Source: Pseudomonas matsuisoli
GTDB taxonomy: Bacteria > Pseudomonadota > Gammaproteobacteria > Pseudomonadales > Pseudomonadaceae
Length of the DNA: 64,000 bases
Direction of reading: 5' to 3'
Assembly: GCF_014647635.1 (NCBI RefSeq)
Contig: NZ_BMPO01000007.1
Coordinates: forward strand, 1-64,000
Part shown: positions 13,163-26,625 of the stretch, piece by piece
How the letters are laid out: every line of letters begins with the position of its first letter
How positions within the stretch are numbered: the stretch's first letter is position 1
Notes under the pieces: model-generated
Told to the model about the DNA's origin: nothing
Database searches by the model: none
Seen by the model: only the letters and a program-made list of their open reading frames with translations
Made by a program: the position numbers and the translations under genes

Positions 13163-14770
13163 TTGCGTTTTCTTCCAGTCAACCTGGATGCGCTGCTGGT
13201 GGAGCTGGCGGATCTGGATGAAACACTGGCGCTTTTCGACTCCCTGCAGAACGCCCCCATCGCTGGCGTCGAGGAGATCGTACCGGCGGCGCGGACGCTG
13301 CTGGTGCAATACCGTCCCAGCGCCGTCACGGCTGAGGCTTTGGTCGATCAGATCGCGTCGCGCTCCCTGAACGGGGACGGTCGTCAAGCCGGCAAGGTGG
13401 TGGAGATTCCCGTGCACTACAACGGCGAGGACCTTGCCGACGTGGCTGCACATCTAGGCATCAGCGTGGATGAGGTCATTCGCCGCCATACGGGCAGTGA
13501 GTACAGTGCCGCGTTTTGCGGCTTCGCGCCGGGCTTCGCTTACCTCAGCGGCGGCGCAGGCTTCGAAGTGCCCCGCCGAAGCACGCCCCGCACCCGTGTA
13601 CCGGCTGGCGCCGTCGCACTGGCGGGCGGCTTCAGTGCGGTCTACCCGCAAGCCAGTCCCGGCGGATGGCAGATTCTCGGCGTGACCCCGCTACGCATGT
13701 GGGATCTCACCCGCGCGGAACCGGCCCTTCTCAAGCCCGGCTACCGCGTCCGCTTCAAGGATGCCGGCCCGTTGCCCGAAGGCGGCTTACCGCCCCACGC
13801 AGAAGCGCCCGACGCACCCGCGCCCGATACCCTGCATGCCTTGGGCATACGCGCGACCGGCCTGCAGACGCTGCTACAGGATCTCGGCCGCCCCGGGCAA
13901 GCGGGCCAAGGCGTATCCACCTCCGGGGCGCTCGATCGCGGCGCGGTACGTGCGGCTAATCGCGTGGTGGGCAACGACCCGGCCAGTGCCTGTTTGGAAG
14001 TGCTCATGGGCGGGTTGTCCTTCGTAGCCGATGGCCCGGTGGTCATCGCGGTCACCGGTGCGTTGGCGCCGATCGAAGTCACCTCCTCCAGCGGCCGCCG
14101 CTTGAAGCCATGTCATTACCAGCCGATCCAACTGGAAGACGGCGACCAGGTGACCCTGGGAACCCCTCCAGCCGGGCTGCGTAGCTACGTGGCCGTCCGC
14201 GGCGGCTTCGCGGTCGCACCCGTGCTCGGCAGTTTGTCCACCGATACGCTGGCGCAGGTCGGCCCCAAACCGCTCGCCATTGGCGACCGCCTGGGCGTAC
14301 ATACAAAGATCGCAGGCCACGCCGTCGCGCTCGACGAAACGCCCGCCTTCGATATGCCCCGTGCGGACGATGTCGTTACACTGGACGTGGTCATGGGCCC
14401 CCGCAGCGATTGGTTCACCCCCGAAGCACTCGCCTGCCTGGCCGAACAGACATGGCGTGTCACGCCACAATCTAACCGTGTTGGCATACGGCTCGCTGGC
14501 GATACGCCGTTGGCCCGCGAGATATCAGGCGAGCTGCCGAGCGAAGGGACCGCCGTGGGCGCCATCCAGGTACCGCCCAGCGGCCAGCCGGTCCTGTTCC
14601 TGGCCGACCACCCCCTCACCGGCGGCTACCCCGTGATCGGCGCAGTCGCCAGCCATCATCTCGACCTGGCCGGCCAGATTCCGGTCAACGCTCGTATTCG
14701 TTTCAACCCTCTGGGGACGTTCGAGGAACTGCGCCCCACTCCCCCCGACGAGGCCACGCACACACCATGA
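13163..14770 (+). CDS. Fused 5-oxoprolinase subunits B and C
   Basis: One 535-residue chain joins a KipI/PxpB domain (about residues 1-225, with [10 protein letters not shown] and [11 protein letters not shown]) to a KipA/PxpC domain (about 230-520, with LQDLGRPG and TSGALDRGA). These are separate proteins in Bacillus and E. coli. Translation most likely starts at TTG, preceded by a good AGGAGAAG ribosome site. It overlaps the following carboxylase gene by 4 nt. Subunits B and C act with PxpA to hydrolyse 5-oxoproline. Confidence 0.92.
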   Translation: MRFLPVNLDALLVELADLDETLALFDSLQNAPIAGVEEIVPAARTLLVQYRPSAVTAEALVDQIASRSLNGDGRQAGKVVEIPVHYNGEDLADVAAHLGISVDEVIRRHTGSEYSAAFCGFAPGFAYLSGGAGFEVPRRSTPRTRVPAGAVALAGGFSAVYPQASPGGWQILGVTPLRMWDLTRAEPALLKPGYRVRFKDAGPLPEGGLPPHAEAPDAPAPDTLHALGIRATGLQTLLQDLGRPGQAGQGVSTSGALDRGAVRAANRVVGNDPASACLEVLMGGLSFVADGPVVIAVTGALAPIEVTSSSGRRLKPCHYQPIQLEDGDQVTLGTPPAGLRSYVAVRGGFAVAPVLGSLSTDTLAQVGPKPLAIGDRLGVHTKIAGHAVALDETPAFDMPRADDVVTLDVVMGPRSDWFTPEALACLAEQTWRVTPQSNRVGIRLAGDTPLAREISGELPSEGTAVGAIQVPPSGQPVLFLADHPLTGGYPVIGAVASHHLDLAGQIPVNARIRFNPLGTFEELRPTPPDEATHTP

Positions 14771-16497
14771 AAAAAGTCCTGATCGCCAACCGCGGCGAGA
14801 TCGCAGTCCGCATCGCCCGCGCCTGTCGTGATTACGGCGTCACGTCCGTCGCCGTCTATGCGGACGCCGATTTCGAAGCGCTGCATGTGCGCCATGCGGA
14901 CGAAGCCTACGCACTGAAGGGTGAGCGCCCTGCGGACACCTATCTCGATATCGCAAAATTGCTGGACGTCGCCCGCCGCGCAGATGCGGACGCCGTGCAT
15001 CCGGGCTACGGGTTTCTCTCCGAACGCGCCGACTTCGCCCGCGCGGTGATCGACGCCGGCCTGACCTGGATCGGCCCAGACCCAGCGACCATCGACGCGC
15101 TGGGTGACAAGGTCGAGGCACGCCGGATTGCTCTGCGCGTCGGCGCACCGCTCGTGGCAGGTACCGAAAACCCGGTCGGCGGTGCCGCCGAAGTGCTCGC
15201 GTTCGCCGAAGAACACGGGTTGCCCATCGCCATCAAAGCTGCCTTTGGCGGCGGCGGCCGTGGACTGAAGGTGGCGTGGCGAATGGATGAGGTGGCCGAA
15301 CTTTACGAATCTGCCGTTCGCGAAGCGGTCACGGCATTCGGTCGGGGCGAGTGTTTCGTGGAGCGCTTCCTCGACAAGCCTCGCCATATCGAGGCCCAGG
15401 TCATTGCCGATCGCCACGGCCGTGTCGTGGTTGTCGGCACTCGGGACTGCTCGCTGCAACGGCGTAACCAGAAGCTCGTCGAGGAAGCCCCTGCGCCATT
15501 CCTGGACGAAGTCTTACGCCAACGCATCCATGACTCGGCTCGGGACATTTGCGCTGAAGCCGGCTATGTCGGCGCGGGCACGGTCGAGTTTCTGCTCAGC
15601 GCCGACGGCACGCTGTCCTTCCTCGAAGTGAATACGCGCCTTCAGGTCGAGCATCCGGTCACCGAAGAGACCAGCGGCATCGATCTTGTCATCGAGCAGC
15701 TGCGCGTTGCTGACGGGCTCCCCCTCTCCTTCCATGACACACCGACGCCGCGCGGGCATAGCTTCGAGTTTCGAATCAACGCGGAAGACGCCGGTCGCGG
15801 CTTCCTGCCAACGCCGGGGCCGATCGACCGTTTCCAACCGCCTTCAGGGCCGGGGATACGCTTGGATACCGGTGTCGAAGCCGGGTCGCGCGTGCCGGGC
15901 ACCTTCGATTCGATGATTGCCAAGCTGATCGTCACTGGCGCCACTCGTGAACAGGCAATCGCGCGCGCACGCCGCGCATTGGCAGAATTCGAGATCGATG
16001 GCATCGCTACGGTGCTGCCATTCCATCGCGCGGTCATGGATCACGCTGACTTCACCGGTGAAGGTTTCGCGGTGCATACGCGCTGGATCGAGACGGTCTT
16101 CGCTGAACAGATTCAGATCGCGCCTCGCAGCGATAACACTGCCGATGTCGGCGTATTGCGCACCTTCGTGGAGATCGATGGCAAACGCCATGCACTTGGA
16201 TTGCCGAGCGCATTGCTACAAGGCTTGAGCGTTGCAGCGCCGGCTGCTGGATCAGGGGAAGCATCCGCTGAAGCTGTCGACGAACAGGCGCTTCGCGCGC
16301 CTGTCGCTGGCAACCTGCACACCTGGACAGTGGAAGACGGTGCCACCGTCAAGGCGGGTCAGGTCGTGGCGATCATGGAAGCGATGAAGATGGAAACGTC
16401 TGTAACGGCGCCGCACGCAGGCCGACTGTCGATCGCTCAGGAGCCAGGCGGATACTTTGAGGCAGGGGCAGTGTTGGGGCGTTTGGAGAAGAACTAG
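14767..16497 (+). CDS. Biotin carboxylase with C-terminal biotinyl domain
   Basis: This 576-residue protein has a biotin carboxylase domain (about residues 1-450: [24 protein letters not shown]-grasp loop, [14 protein letters not shown]) and a C-terminal biotinyl domain with the target lysine in EAMKMET. It resembles the alpha subunit of acyl-CoA carboxylases, yet no carboxyltransferase gene lies nearby. It overlaps pxpBC, so it is part of the same transcript. Its role in oxoproline use is unknown, and partnership with a distant carboxyltransferase is possible. Confidence 0.9.
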   Translation: MKKVLIANRGEIAVRIARACRDYGVTSVAVYADADFEALHVRHADEAYALKGERPADTYLDIAKLLDVARRADADAVHPGYGFLSERADFARAVIDAGLTWIGPDPATIDALGDKVEARRIALRVGAPLVAGTENPVGGAAEVLAFAEEHGLPIAIKAAFGGGGRGLKVAWRMDEVAELYESAVREAVTAFGRGECFVERFLDKPRHIEAQVIADRHGRVVVVGTRDCSLQRRNQKLVEEAPAPFLDEVLRQRIHDSARDICAEAGYVGAGTVEFLLSADGTLSFLEVNTRLQVEHPVTEETSGIDLVIEQLRVADGLPLSFHDTPTPRGHSFEFRINAEDAGRGFLPTPGPIDRFQPPSGPGIRLDTGVEAGSRVPGTFDSMIAKLIVTGATREQAIARARRALAEFEIDGIATVLPFHRAVMDHADFTGEGFAVHTRWIETVFAEQIQIAPRSDNTADVGVLRTFVEIDGKRHALGLPSALLQGLSVAAPAAGSGEASAEAVDEQALRAPVAGNLHTWTVEDGATVKAGQVVAIMEAMKMETSVTAPHAGRLSIAQEPGGYFEAGAVLGRLEKN

Positions 16498-16553
16498 CGT
16501 CGTAGAGATGTAGGGCGGATTACACCGCGGATGTCTGAATGGCCCAAGGGTCT

Positions 16554-16694
16554 GTAGGGGCGACTTCCAGTCGCCTTCGCGACTAAAGTCGCCCCTACGG
16601 CTAGGTGGGTTCGTGAAGACTCGCGTCGTGGCGCCACGGCGACTGAAGTCGCCCCTACAACACCGTAGGGTGGAATCCCGAAGGGCTTCCACCG
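16554..16694. repeat. REP-like inverted repeats, AGTCGCC type
   Basis: Stems of the form GTAGGGGCGACT...AGTCGCCCCTAC (16554-16600) are followed by a half copy (16639-16660). A different GTAGGGTGGAA...TTCCACC hairpin follows (16666-16693). They sit between the converging carboxylase and trpE genes and make up most of that 243-bp gap. Confidence 0.7.
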
Positions 16695-16740
16695 TTTACC
16701 GCGAGCCCTGCAGCACCTTCAGAATGTGCATCCGTCGCCG

Positions 16741-18225
16741 TCAAGACTCGACACTACCTTCCGCCAGCGCCACTGCCCGGAACATCGCACGGCGCTTGTT
16801 CAGCGTTTCTTCCCACTCCAGCGCAGGCACGGAGTCGGCCACGATGCCTCCACCGGCCTGGACGTGCAGTTCGCCATCCTTGATCACGGCGGTACGGATC
16901 GCGATGGCCGTGTCCATGTTACCGTTCCAGCCTAGATAGCCGACCGCGCCGCCATAGATGCCGCGCTTGACCGGCTCCAGCTCGTCGATGATTTCCATTG
17001 CCCGAATCTTCGGCGCGCCGGACAACGTGCCCGCCGGGAGAATGGCGCGCAGTGCGTCCATCGCACTCATGCTCGGATCCAGCTGACCGGTGACGTTGGA
17101 GACGATGTGCATGACGTTGGAATAGCGCTCGATCACCATCTTCTCGGTCAGCTTGACCGAGCCCACGCCCGACACGCGCCCGACGTCGTTACGACCGAGG
17201 TCGATAAGCATCAGGTGCTCGGCAATTTCCTTGGCATCGGACAGCAGGTCCTTCTCCAGCTCAAGATCCGCCTCTTCGGTCGCGCCACGTGGCCGCGTAC
17301 CGGCAATGGGCCGAACGGTGACCAAGCCGTCCTCTACACGTACCAACACCTCAGGCGAGCTGCCCACTACGTGGAAGTCGCCAAAGTTGAAGAAATACAT
17401 ATAGGGCGTCGGGTTGAAGCAACGCAGCGCACGATAGAGATCGATGGGCGCCGCTTTGAAATCGATGGTCATGCGCTGGGACGGCACGACCTGCATGCAA
17501 TCCCCCGCCAGGATGTATTGCTTGATCCGATCGACCGCGTGCTCGTAATCCTCGCGACTATAACTGGAGCGAAACGCCGGCTCCGCTGCTTGTCCCATTC
17601 GGCTGAAGTCCAGCCCCAGACGCGGCGCGATTGGCTGGCGAATTTTTTCGCGCAATGCCGTTAGCCGTGCCAGTCCTTTTTCGTAGGCATCCGCCTCGGC
17701 AGGATCGACCAGCACGATGCAGTGCAGCTTGCCGGCGAGGTTGTCGAAGACGACGACCTCATCCGACACCATCAGCAGGATATCCGGCGTACCCAACGGA
17801 TCCGGATTCGGCGATTGGCCAAGCCGCTTTTCGACATAACGCACGCAGTCATAACCGAAGAAGCCCACCAGACCGCCATCGAATTTCGGTAGCGTCGACA
17901 ACACCGGCACCCGGTAGCGCGCCTTGAACGCCTCGACGAATGCCAGCGGGTCTTCGACCTCGAGCGACTCGAGCTCACGATCGCCTTCGGTCACGCGCAC
18001 CTGATACCCGTGCACGCGCATCACCGTGCGGCATGGCAAACCAATGATGGAGTAGCGCCCCCATTTCTCGCCGCCCTGCACGGACTCGAGCAGGTAGGAA
18101 TTCGGCGCGTCGGCCAGTTTGAGATAGAGGGATAACGGGGTGTCGAAATCGGCCAGCGTTTCGAACGCCAGGGGAATACGGTTGTAGCCTTGCTCGGCCA
18201 ACTGCTGGAAGTCTTCGCGCGTCAT
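16741..18225 (-). CDS. trpE: Anthranilate synthase component I
   Basis: TrpE makes anthranilate from chorismate using ammonia from TrpG. The catalytic C-terminal chorismate-binding domain contains [21 protein letters not shown] and [15 protein letters not shown]. The N-terminal region has an LLES-type feedback-inhibition motif ([15 protein letters not shown]). I start at the ATG giving MTREDFQQL, preceded by GAGG, for 494 residues. The upstream leader peptide indicates attenuation by charged tRNA-Trp. Confidence 0.96.
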   Translation of the reverse strand: MTREDFQQLAEQGYNRIPLAFETLADFDTPLSLYLKLADAPNSYLLESVQGGEKWGRYSIIGLPCRTVMRVHGYQVRVTEGDRELESLEVEDPLAFVEAFKARYRVPVLSTLPKFDGGLVGFFGYDCVRYVEKRLGQSPNPDPLGTPDILLMVSDEVVVFDNLAGKLHCIVLVDPAEADAYEKGLARLTALREKIRQPIAPRLGLDFSRMGQAAEPAFRSSYSREDYEHAVDRIKQYILAGDCMQVVPSQRMTIDFKAAPIDLYRALRCFNPTPYMYFFNFGDFHVVGSSPEVLVRVEDGLVTVRPIAGTRPRGATEEADLELEKDLLSDAKEIAEHLMLIDLGRNDVGRVSGVGSVKLTEKMVIERYSNVMHIVSNVTGQLDPSMSAMDALRAILPAGTLSGAPKIRAMEIIDELEPVKRGIYGGAVGYLGWNGNMDTAIAIRTAVIKDGELHVQAGGGIVADSVPALEWEETLNKRRAMFRAVALAEGSVES

Positions 18226-18307
18226 GGGAACCTCGTGGTGAGCGCCGATCGCGCTCGCGGGAAATGGATCGATATGCAAACGGGCCGGCTGCACCGGCAA
18301 GAAGATG

Positions 18308-18352
18308 TCAGGCGCGCCAGCGCCAACGGGCCAAGGCCTTGATGACTTTCAT
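18308..18352 (-). CDS. trpE leader peptide with attenuator hairpin
   Basis: A 14-codon reading frame encodes [14 protein letters not shown] with two Trp codons near its end. A 5-bp GC hairpin (GCCGG/CCGGC, 18284-18298) follows. The sequence is closely similar to the leader before trpG: a 20-bp core (GGCGCGCCAGCGCCAACGGG on the plus strand) is identical in both. This matches known attenuation of trpE and trpGDC in Pseudomonas. Confidence 0.82.
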   Translation of the reverse strand: MKVIKALARWRWRA

Positions 18353-18437
18353 CCAGAGTTTGCAGGCGACCACCACGGGGACACTCTCGTCAGGCGGGAC
18401 AGGGAGGTCGTCACGGTAGCGCAGCCGACAGGGCCGA

Positions 18438-19124
18438 TCAACCGGGCAACAAACCGCGAAGGTCATCCAACACCAGATCGGGGTTTTCAGCCTCGATCGG
18501 CTGCCCGTGGTTATACCCATAGGTCAGCCCTACACAGCGCACACCGGCGGCACGCGCCGCGCCAATATCGTTACGCGAATCGCCTACGAACAGCGCGTCG
18601 TCTTTCGCAACCTCCGCCTGTGCCATCACATGCAGCAGTGCGGTGGGATCAGGCTTCTTCTGCGGCAGCGTGTCGCCGCCAATCAGCCAGTCGAAATAAT
18701 GACCGAGCCCTTTCTCGTCCAACAGCGGCGCGACGAACTGCTCCGGTTTATTGGTGACCACCGCCATGCGCACACCGCGCGCCTTCAACCAATCGAGCGT
18801 CGCGTGCACGCCCGGATAGACCTGCGTGTGTGCGTGGCTTTCGGCATAAGCCTTCATAAAAAGTGCGAGCGCGTGATCGGCTTGCTCGTCGTCGATTGAC
18901 GCATGATCGAGCTGCCCCGCCAAGGCACGGCGCACCAATACCGGCGCGCCATTGCCAATCCATTCGCGAACGTGCGCAATGCCGGCCGGCTCGCGCCCGA
19001 GGAGCATCAGCATCTTGTCGACCGCGGCTGCCAGATCAGGGACCGAATCCACCAGCGTGCCGTCGAGATCGAACATCACCAGCTTCGGCAAGCGCCCGGG
19101 GAACAGCGTTTCGAGGCCGTTCAT
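18438..19124 (-). CDS. gph: Phosphoglycolate phosphatase
   Basis: This HAD-superfamily phosphatase dephosphorylates 2-phosphoglycolate, for example from repair of DNA 3'-ends. The motifs are [10 protein letters not shown] (nucleophile Asp), VVTNKP and FVGDSRNDI. The length is 228 residues. Its start overlaps the rpe stop by 4 nt, and the trpE leader begins about 85 bp downstream, reproducing the rpe-gph-trpE order of other pseudomonads. Confidence 0.95.
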   Translation of the reverse strand: MNGLETLFPGRLPKLVMFDLDGTLVDSVPDLAAAVDKMLMLLGREPAGIAHVREWIGNGAPVLVRRALAGQLDHASIDDEQADHALALFMKAYAESHAHTQVYPGVHATLDWLKARGVRMAVVTNKPEQFVAPLLDEKGLGHYFDWLIGGDTLPQKKPDPTALLHVMAQAEVAKDDALFVGDSRNDIGAARAAGVRCVGLTYGYNHGQPIEAENPDLVLDDLRGLLPG

Positions 19125-19795
19125 GGACGGACATTCGCCAGTTCGGCACGCATGGCGTCGATGACGGCCTTGTAATCCGGCTGACTGTAGATGGCTGAGC
19201 CGGCCACGAAGGTATCGGCGCCCGCTTCGGCGATTTCGCGGATGTTCTTCACGTTGACGCCACCGTCGATTTCCAAACGAATGTCGCGGCCGCTGGCCTC
19301 GATCAGCCCACGCGCTTCGCGCAGCTTGTCGAGCGTCCCGGGAATGAATTTCTGCCCACCGAAACCGGGGTTAACGCTCATCAGCAGGATCATGTCCACC
19401 TTATCCATGACGTACTTCAGCACGTCCAACGGCGTCGCCGGATTGAAGACCAACCCCGCTTTGGCGCCGCCATCACGGATCAGTTGCAACGAGCGATCGA
19501 TATGCTCCGAGGCTTCCGGGTGAAACGTGATGTAGCTGGCACCCGCCTCCAGGAAATCACCAATGATGCGATCCACCGGCTTGACCATCAGGTGCACGTC
19601 GATCGGCGCCGTGATCCCGTACTTGCGCAACGCCGAGCAGACCATTGGGCCAATCGTCAGGTTGGGTACGTAGTGGTTATCCATGACGTCGAAGTGGACG
19701 ATATCGGCACCCGCGGCGAGTACCGCGTCAACCTCCTCACCCAAACGAGCGAAATCAGCGGACAGGATCGACGGGGCGATGGCGAAAGGCTGCAT
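19121..19795 (-). CDS. rpe: Ribulose-phosphate 3-epimerase
   Basis: Rpe interconverts ribulose-5-phosphate and xylulose-5-phosphate in the pentose phosphate pathway. It is a beta/alpha-barrel with [25 protein letters not shown] (metal-binding residues), [14 protein letters not shown] and EIDGGV motifs. The length of 224 residues is normal. It is translationally coupled to gph. Confidence 0.97.
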   Translation of the reverse strand: MQPFAIAPSILSADFARLGEEVDAVLAAGADIVHFDVMDNHYVPNLTIGPMVCSALRKYGITAPIDVHLMVKPVDRIIGDFLEAGASYITFHPEASEHIDRSLQLIRDGGAKAGLVFNPATPLDVLKYVMDKVDMILLMSVNPGFGGQKFIPGTLDKLREARGLIEASGRDIRLEIDGGVNVKNIREIAEAGADTFVAGSAIYSQPDYKAVIDAMRAELANVRP

Positions 19796-20054
19796 GGTGG
19801 ACCTGCTGGGGCATTCACGAGAAAGGCGCGCATTGTACCCGCTCCAGCTGCGGACGCCGAGACGGGCACGGATTCCGTCGTACCGGTTACCTAAATCCCA
19901 CTGCCGCGCGTCGTTCGTGGGAGCGGGCGATGCTCGCGATGCAGAGACACACCCTATTTTGCAATTAAAAGGCTGCGCTTTCGGGTAGATCGCTCTACTT
20001 CACCAATCAGCGCAAGGCGTTCTACCCTTAGAGCGCTTATCAAGGATGCTTACC

Positions 20055-21008
20055 ATGCCCGTTGTCTCCCGCTCACTCTTCGTACTGCTGCTCGCAAGCG
20101 CTACCGTGTTCGCGCAAACCTCCCCTCCCGAGTCACCTGGCGCCGAAAAGCCTGCGGATGTGCCATTACGCGCGGCACTTCCAGAGCGCAGCGAGCAAGA
20201 AGCGGCTGCATTGGCGGCGCGGCTTCCGACGGAGCAACAGCGCATGCTGGAAGCGGATGGCGCATCCTTCCTAGCGCTTTGGCTACCGGCGAATCGCGAT
20301 ACGGTGAAAGGCACCGCGATCATCATTCCGGGCACCAACGAGACGGCAGACTGGCCACGCGTCGTCGGCCCGTTACGGCGATCGCTTCCCGATGCAAGCT
20401 GGCAAACGCTTAGCCTCACCTTGCCCGACGCCCTCGATACGCTGTCGGGCTACACGATCGGCACGGCGCCATCCCCCCTGTCTTCCGAGCAAACGCCGTC
20501 AGCGGAAAAGCCCGAGACACCCGTCGAAGAAGCCCCCGCAGCAGACGCACCGCAGGCCACGCCGGAGACTACGGACAGCGAGCGCCAGGATGCTCACGCC
20601 AAACGTGTGCTGTCCCGGATTCAGGCCGCAGTGGACGAAGCCACCAAAACACAACCCGCAGACGTGGTGCTGATCGGCAACGGCACGGGTGCCTACTGGG
20701 CCGCGCGCTTCGCCAGCGAGCAGGCGCCAGATGCCCTACGGCATGTGGTGTTGGTCGATGCCGCCGTGCCCGCAGGTTTCAGTCCAGACCTGGAATCCCT
20801 GGCCCCGGGGCTCAAAGCGGGCGTGGCTGATATGGTGACGAGTACGGCTCCGGATGACCGCGCGCTTGCGGAAAAACGCCTACAGGCGAGCAAGCGACTG
20901 AAGCATCCGAACTACCAGCAAATGCGTCTGGATGGACTTTCGAGCGATCGCGACACTGCACAGACGCAAATCGCCCGCAGGATCAGAGGCTGGCTGGAAC
21001 GCCAATAG
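20055..21008 (+). CDS. Exported DUF3530-type alpha/beta-hydrolase-like protein
   Basis: A signal peptide is evident (MPVVSRSLFVLLLASATVFAQ). The mature part resembles DUF3530 proteins with an alpha/beta-hydrolase fold: GTAIIIPGTNE near the front, an Ala/Pro/Glu-rich low-complexity linker in the middle (about residues 140-180), and VLIGNGTGAYWAARF, a nucleophile-elbow-like segment where Ser is replaced by Thr. I prefer the second ATG because AAGGATG sits at ribosome-site distance before it. Its function is unknown. A single half-REP (19916-19941) lies upstream. Confidence 0.75.
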   Translation: MPVVSRSLFVLLLASATVFAQTSPPESPGAEKPADVPLRAALPERSEQEAAALAARLPTEQQRMLEADGASFLALWLPANRDTVKGTAIIIPGTNETADWPRVVGPLRRSLPDASWQTLSLTLPDALDTLSGYTIGTAPSPLSSEQTPSAEKPETPVEEAPAADAPQATPETTDSERQDAHAKRVLSRIQAAVDEATKTQPADVVLIGNGTGAYWAARFASEQAPDALRHVVLVDAAVPAGFSPDLESLAPGLKAGVADMVTSTAPDDRALAEKRLQASKRLKHPNYQQMRLDGLSSDRDTAQTQIARRIRGWLERQ

Positions 21009-21042
21009 CACGGCTTCAAACTCTCGCACGTCCTCGAGACCT

Positions 21043-21103
21043 TGTAGGGCGGGTGAAACCCGCGGTTTTGCGTATGACCTACGCGGGTTCCACCCGCCCT
21101 ACA
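21043..21103. repeat. REP-like inverted repeat, GGGCGGGT type
   Basis: Long hairpin TGTAGGGCGGGTGAAACCCGCG ... CGCGGGTTCCACCCGCCCTACA in two arms, located between the convergent DUF3530 gene and djlA. It differs in sequence from the AGTCGCC and GGAGCC types elsewhere in the window. Confidence 0.75.
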
Positions 21104-21115
21104 AAATAGAGGCAA

Positions 21116-23564
<2,449 letters not shown>

Positions 23565-23880
23565 TGCTCGAAGGTCTCCACCGACACGAGGCGCAATTGA
23601 AGGCGCCAGCGTAGGCGATGCGCCCCCCGGAACGGAAGGCGCTCGACGCCCGGTATTGAAGGAATACGCTGAAATCCAGCGCCTACCCCGTGGACGCAGG
23701 CCGCTGGCAGGCATGAGTTGCGCGCCCGGCACCCTGGGAGAAAGGCCGCAATAGCTGTTTTTCTCGAGAACCTAGCCGTTGCGCAGGTCATGCTTTATGA
23801 TCCAGCATCTTTTTCAGCCCATCGAGAGGCATGCGGCCTCCTGCTCAGGCCGATGGCGCCAGGAAGCTCCGGACTACAAG
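23565..23880. other. Divergent intergenic region between amgK and lptD
   Basis: This 316-bp stretch must hold the promoters of the amgK-murU-djlA and lptD-surA-pdxA units. I see no confident sigma-E or sigma-70 boxes, repeats or additional gene in it. The upstream in-frame extensions of both flanking genes look like non-coding translation. Confidence 0.5.
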
Positions 23881-26625
23881 ATGGCATCGAAATCCCCCGC
23901 GTTCCGTACAAAGTTCCCCCTTCTGTTCACCAGCGGCTTGCTCCTTCTGCAACCCGTTAGCAGCATCAATGCTGCGGAACAGTTCAATTGCCAACCTGGC
24001 CCGACGGGCACTTGGGCATGCAGCCCGAAGAGTGCTTCAGCGCCGCTTCCGCCTCGCCCACAGCATAGCGATGCCGCCGTGAGCGCGACGGCTAGCCGCT
24101 CGGCATCCGATGCGTCGGGAGAGCCTGCACGTGCTGCCGCCGAATCCCGCCAAAGGGCCGAGGACTATAGCCGTCTGGATTGGGTACCGCGGGATCAACT
24201 GACCCCCGCACAACTTGCCGAAGCGGGTCCGTTCTGCGCCGGTGCGTACGTCGAGCCGACGCGCCCAGGCATGAACGACAACACGCCCATGAGCGAGGCG
24301 CCGACGTACCTGTCCGCAAAAGCCTCGCGCTATGAACAGAATGAACAGATCGCAACGCTGGCAGGCGATGTCGTCATGCGGCAGTCGAGCCTGCAGGTGG
24401 AGGCCGATGAGGCCAACCTCCATCAGCTGGACAACCGTGGCGAGCTACTCGGCAACGTTCGTTTACGCGACAAGGGCATGCTCGTCCTGGGCGATCGCGC
24501 GCAGATCCAGCTGGACAGCGGCGAAGCGGACATCGACAACGCGCAGTACGTCATTCACGACGCGCATGTTCGCGGTACCGCGAGCTACGCGAAACGCGAG
24601 GTCACGTCTATCGTCCGCTTGAAGGACGGTACGTATACCCGTTGCGAGCCGGGCGACAATGCCTGGCACCTGAAGGGCAACAACGTGACGCTGAACCCCA
24701 CCACCGGGTTCGGTACTGCCACGAACGTCACCCTGCGCGTGAAAGACATTCCGGTTTTCTACACGCCTTACATCTATTTCCCGATCGACGATCGCCGTCA
24801 GTCTGGCTTCTTGCCGCCGAGTTTCAGCGTTTCCGGAGACAACGGTTTCTCGCTGGTTACGCCGTACTACATCAACCTCGCGCCGAACTACGACGCGACG
24901 TTGTATCCACACTATATGGCTAAGCGCGGCCTGTTGATGGAAGGCGAGTTCCGCTACCTGACGCAAAGCAGCGAAGGCCAGATCGGCGCAGCCTTCCTGC
25001 GTGATTCGGAAGATGAGCGCGAGCTACAGTCCGATTACCGCGAAGATCGCTGGATGTACAACATCCAGAACCGCACGGGCCTGGATTCTCGCCTGTTGGC
25101 CGAAGTCGACTACACCGACATCAGCGATCCGTACTATTTCCAGGATCTGGAAAGCCAGATGGACGTAGGCAGTCAGAATCGCGAGTTCGTCGATCAGCGC
25201 GGTACGTTGACTTACCGTGGCGACAGCTACACGGCGCGACTGAATGCTCATGCGTATGAGCGGGCGTCCGTCATCAACATTACGCCGTACAACCGCTTGC
25301 CGCAGTTGACGCTGGACGGTCAGCTGCCCTTCCAGCCGGGCGGATTGAACTTCGCCTACAGCACCGAAGCCGTTCGCTTCGAGCGCAGCCTGGAGAACGG
25401 TTTCTACACTAACGACGACGGCATTCCGGAACTCTGGTACGACGAGCGTCTACAAGGCCTCGCGCGCGCCGAGGGCGATCGCCTGCATGTTGAGCCATCT
25501 GTCAGCCTTCCACTGGACTGGACCTGGGGCTTCTTCAAGCCGACGGTCAAATACTTCCAGACCAATTACGATCTAGATCTCGATGCTCAAGGGCGCAGCA
25601 CGCTCGCGAATACAGGCGAAACCTACAACAGCAGCGTAAACCGTGGCGTCGGCCTGTTCAGCGTTGATAGCGGCCTATATTTCGACCGCGACACCACCCT
25701 GTTCAATCGCCAGGCTCGCCAAACCCTCGAGCCACGCCTGTTCTACCTGTACGTCCCCAACGAAGATCAGGACGAGATTCCGGTCTTCGATACCAGCGAA
25801 TACACGTTCAATTACTCATCGCTGTTCCGGGAAAACCGCTTCTCTGGTCGTGACCGCATCGGTGACGCTAACCAAGTGTCGCTGGGCTTGACGAGCCGCT
25901 GGATCGAAGAAAACGGTTTTGAGCGGCAGCGCGTCAGCCTCGGCCAGGCGTTCTACTTCCGTGATCGCGAAGTGCAGATGCCACTGATCGACTACCGCGA
26001 GCGGGAAGACGCGACCTCCGACGTCTCGCCTTACGCGCTTGAGTACATGTATCGCTTCAACCGCGACTGGCGCCTGAACGCGGACTTCAACTGGGATCCG
26101 GACAGCCACAGTACCCGCTCGGGTAGCGCCATGTTCCACTACCAGCCAGAAAGCGACCCACGCAAGATCGTCAACCTTGGTTACCGCTATCGCAACGACA
26201 CCATGCGTTTCGACCAGGCGACCGGTCGTTGGACCTTCGGCGGTGACTACGGCACGCCCGGTACTCCGGAATACATCAAGGACTACTACAAGATCGATCA
26301 GCATGACTTCTCGGTCATCTGGCCGATCGTGCCGCAATGGAGTGTCATCGCACGCTGGCAGTTCGACTACAACCGCAGCCGCACGCTGGAAGCGTTCGGC
26401 GGTTTCGAATACGACAGTTGCTGCTGGAAGCTGCGCCTGATCAATCGCTACTGGGTCGATTACGACGAGACCAGCTTGAACCCGGATCTCAACGAAGAGC
26501 CGGATCGTGGCATCTTCCTGCAAGTGGTCCTCAAAGGCCTCGGCGGCATTTTCGGCAACAAGACCGAAGGCTTCCTCGACCAAGGTATTCAAGGTTTCAG
26601 AGAACGTGAAGATCAATCTATGTAA
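23881..26625 (+). CDS. lptD: LPS-assembly outer-membrane protein LptD
   Basis: LptD, with LptE, inserts lipopolysaccharide into the outer leaflet. The chosen ATG gives a signal peptide ([21 protein letters not shown]). An OstA-like periplasmic domain follows at about residues 140-280, with repeats such as [26 protein letters not shown] split around it. The remainder is a large beta-barrel with alternating aromatic strands. At 914 residues it is similar to Pseudomonas LptD. Its end overlaps the surA start by 20 nt, fitting the fact that SurA chaperones LptD. Confidence 0.95.
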   Translation: MASKSPAFRTKFPLLFTSGLLLLQPVSSINAAEQFNCQPGPTGTWACSPKSASAPLPPRPQHSDAAVSATASRSASDASGEPARAAAESRQRAEDYSRLDWVPRDQLTPAQLAEAGPFCAGAYVEPTRPGMNDNTPMSEAPTYLSAKASRYEQNEQIATLAGDVVMRQSSLQVEADEANLHQLDNRGELLGNVRLRDKGMLVLGDRAQIQLDSGEADIDNAQYVIHDAHVRGTASYAKREVTSIVRLKDGTYTRCEPGDNAWHLKGNNVTLNPTTGFGTATNVTLRVKDIPVFYTPYIYFPIDDRRQSGFLPPSFSVSGDNGFSLVTPYYINLAPNYDATLYPHYMAKRGLLMEGEFRYLTQSSEGQIGAAFLRDSEDERELQSDYREDRWMYNIQNRTGLDSRLLAEVDYTDISDPYYFQDLESQMDVGSQNREFVDQRGTLTYRGDSYTARLNAHAYERASVINITPYNRLPQLTLDGQLPFQPGGLNFAYSTEAVRFERSLENGFYTNDDGIPELWYDERLQGLARAEGDRLHVEPSVSLPLDWTWGFFKPTVKYFQTNYDLDLDAQGRSTLANTGETYNSSVNRGVGLFSVDSGLYFDRDTTLFNRQARQTLEPRLFYLYVPNEDQDEIPVFDTSEYTFNYSSLFRENRFSGRDRIGDANQVSLGLTSRWIEENGFERQRVSLGQAFYFRDREVQMPLIDYREREDATSDVSPYALEYMYRFNRDWRLNADFNWDPDSHSTRSGSAMFHYQPESDPRKIVNLGYRYRNDTMRFDQATGRWTFGGDYGTPGTPEYIKDYYKIDQHDFSVIWPIVPQWSVIARWQFDYNRSRTLEAFGGFEYDSCCWKLRLINRYWVDYDETSLNPDLNEEPDRGIFLQVVLKGLGGIFGNKTEGFLDQGIQGFREREDQSM

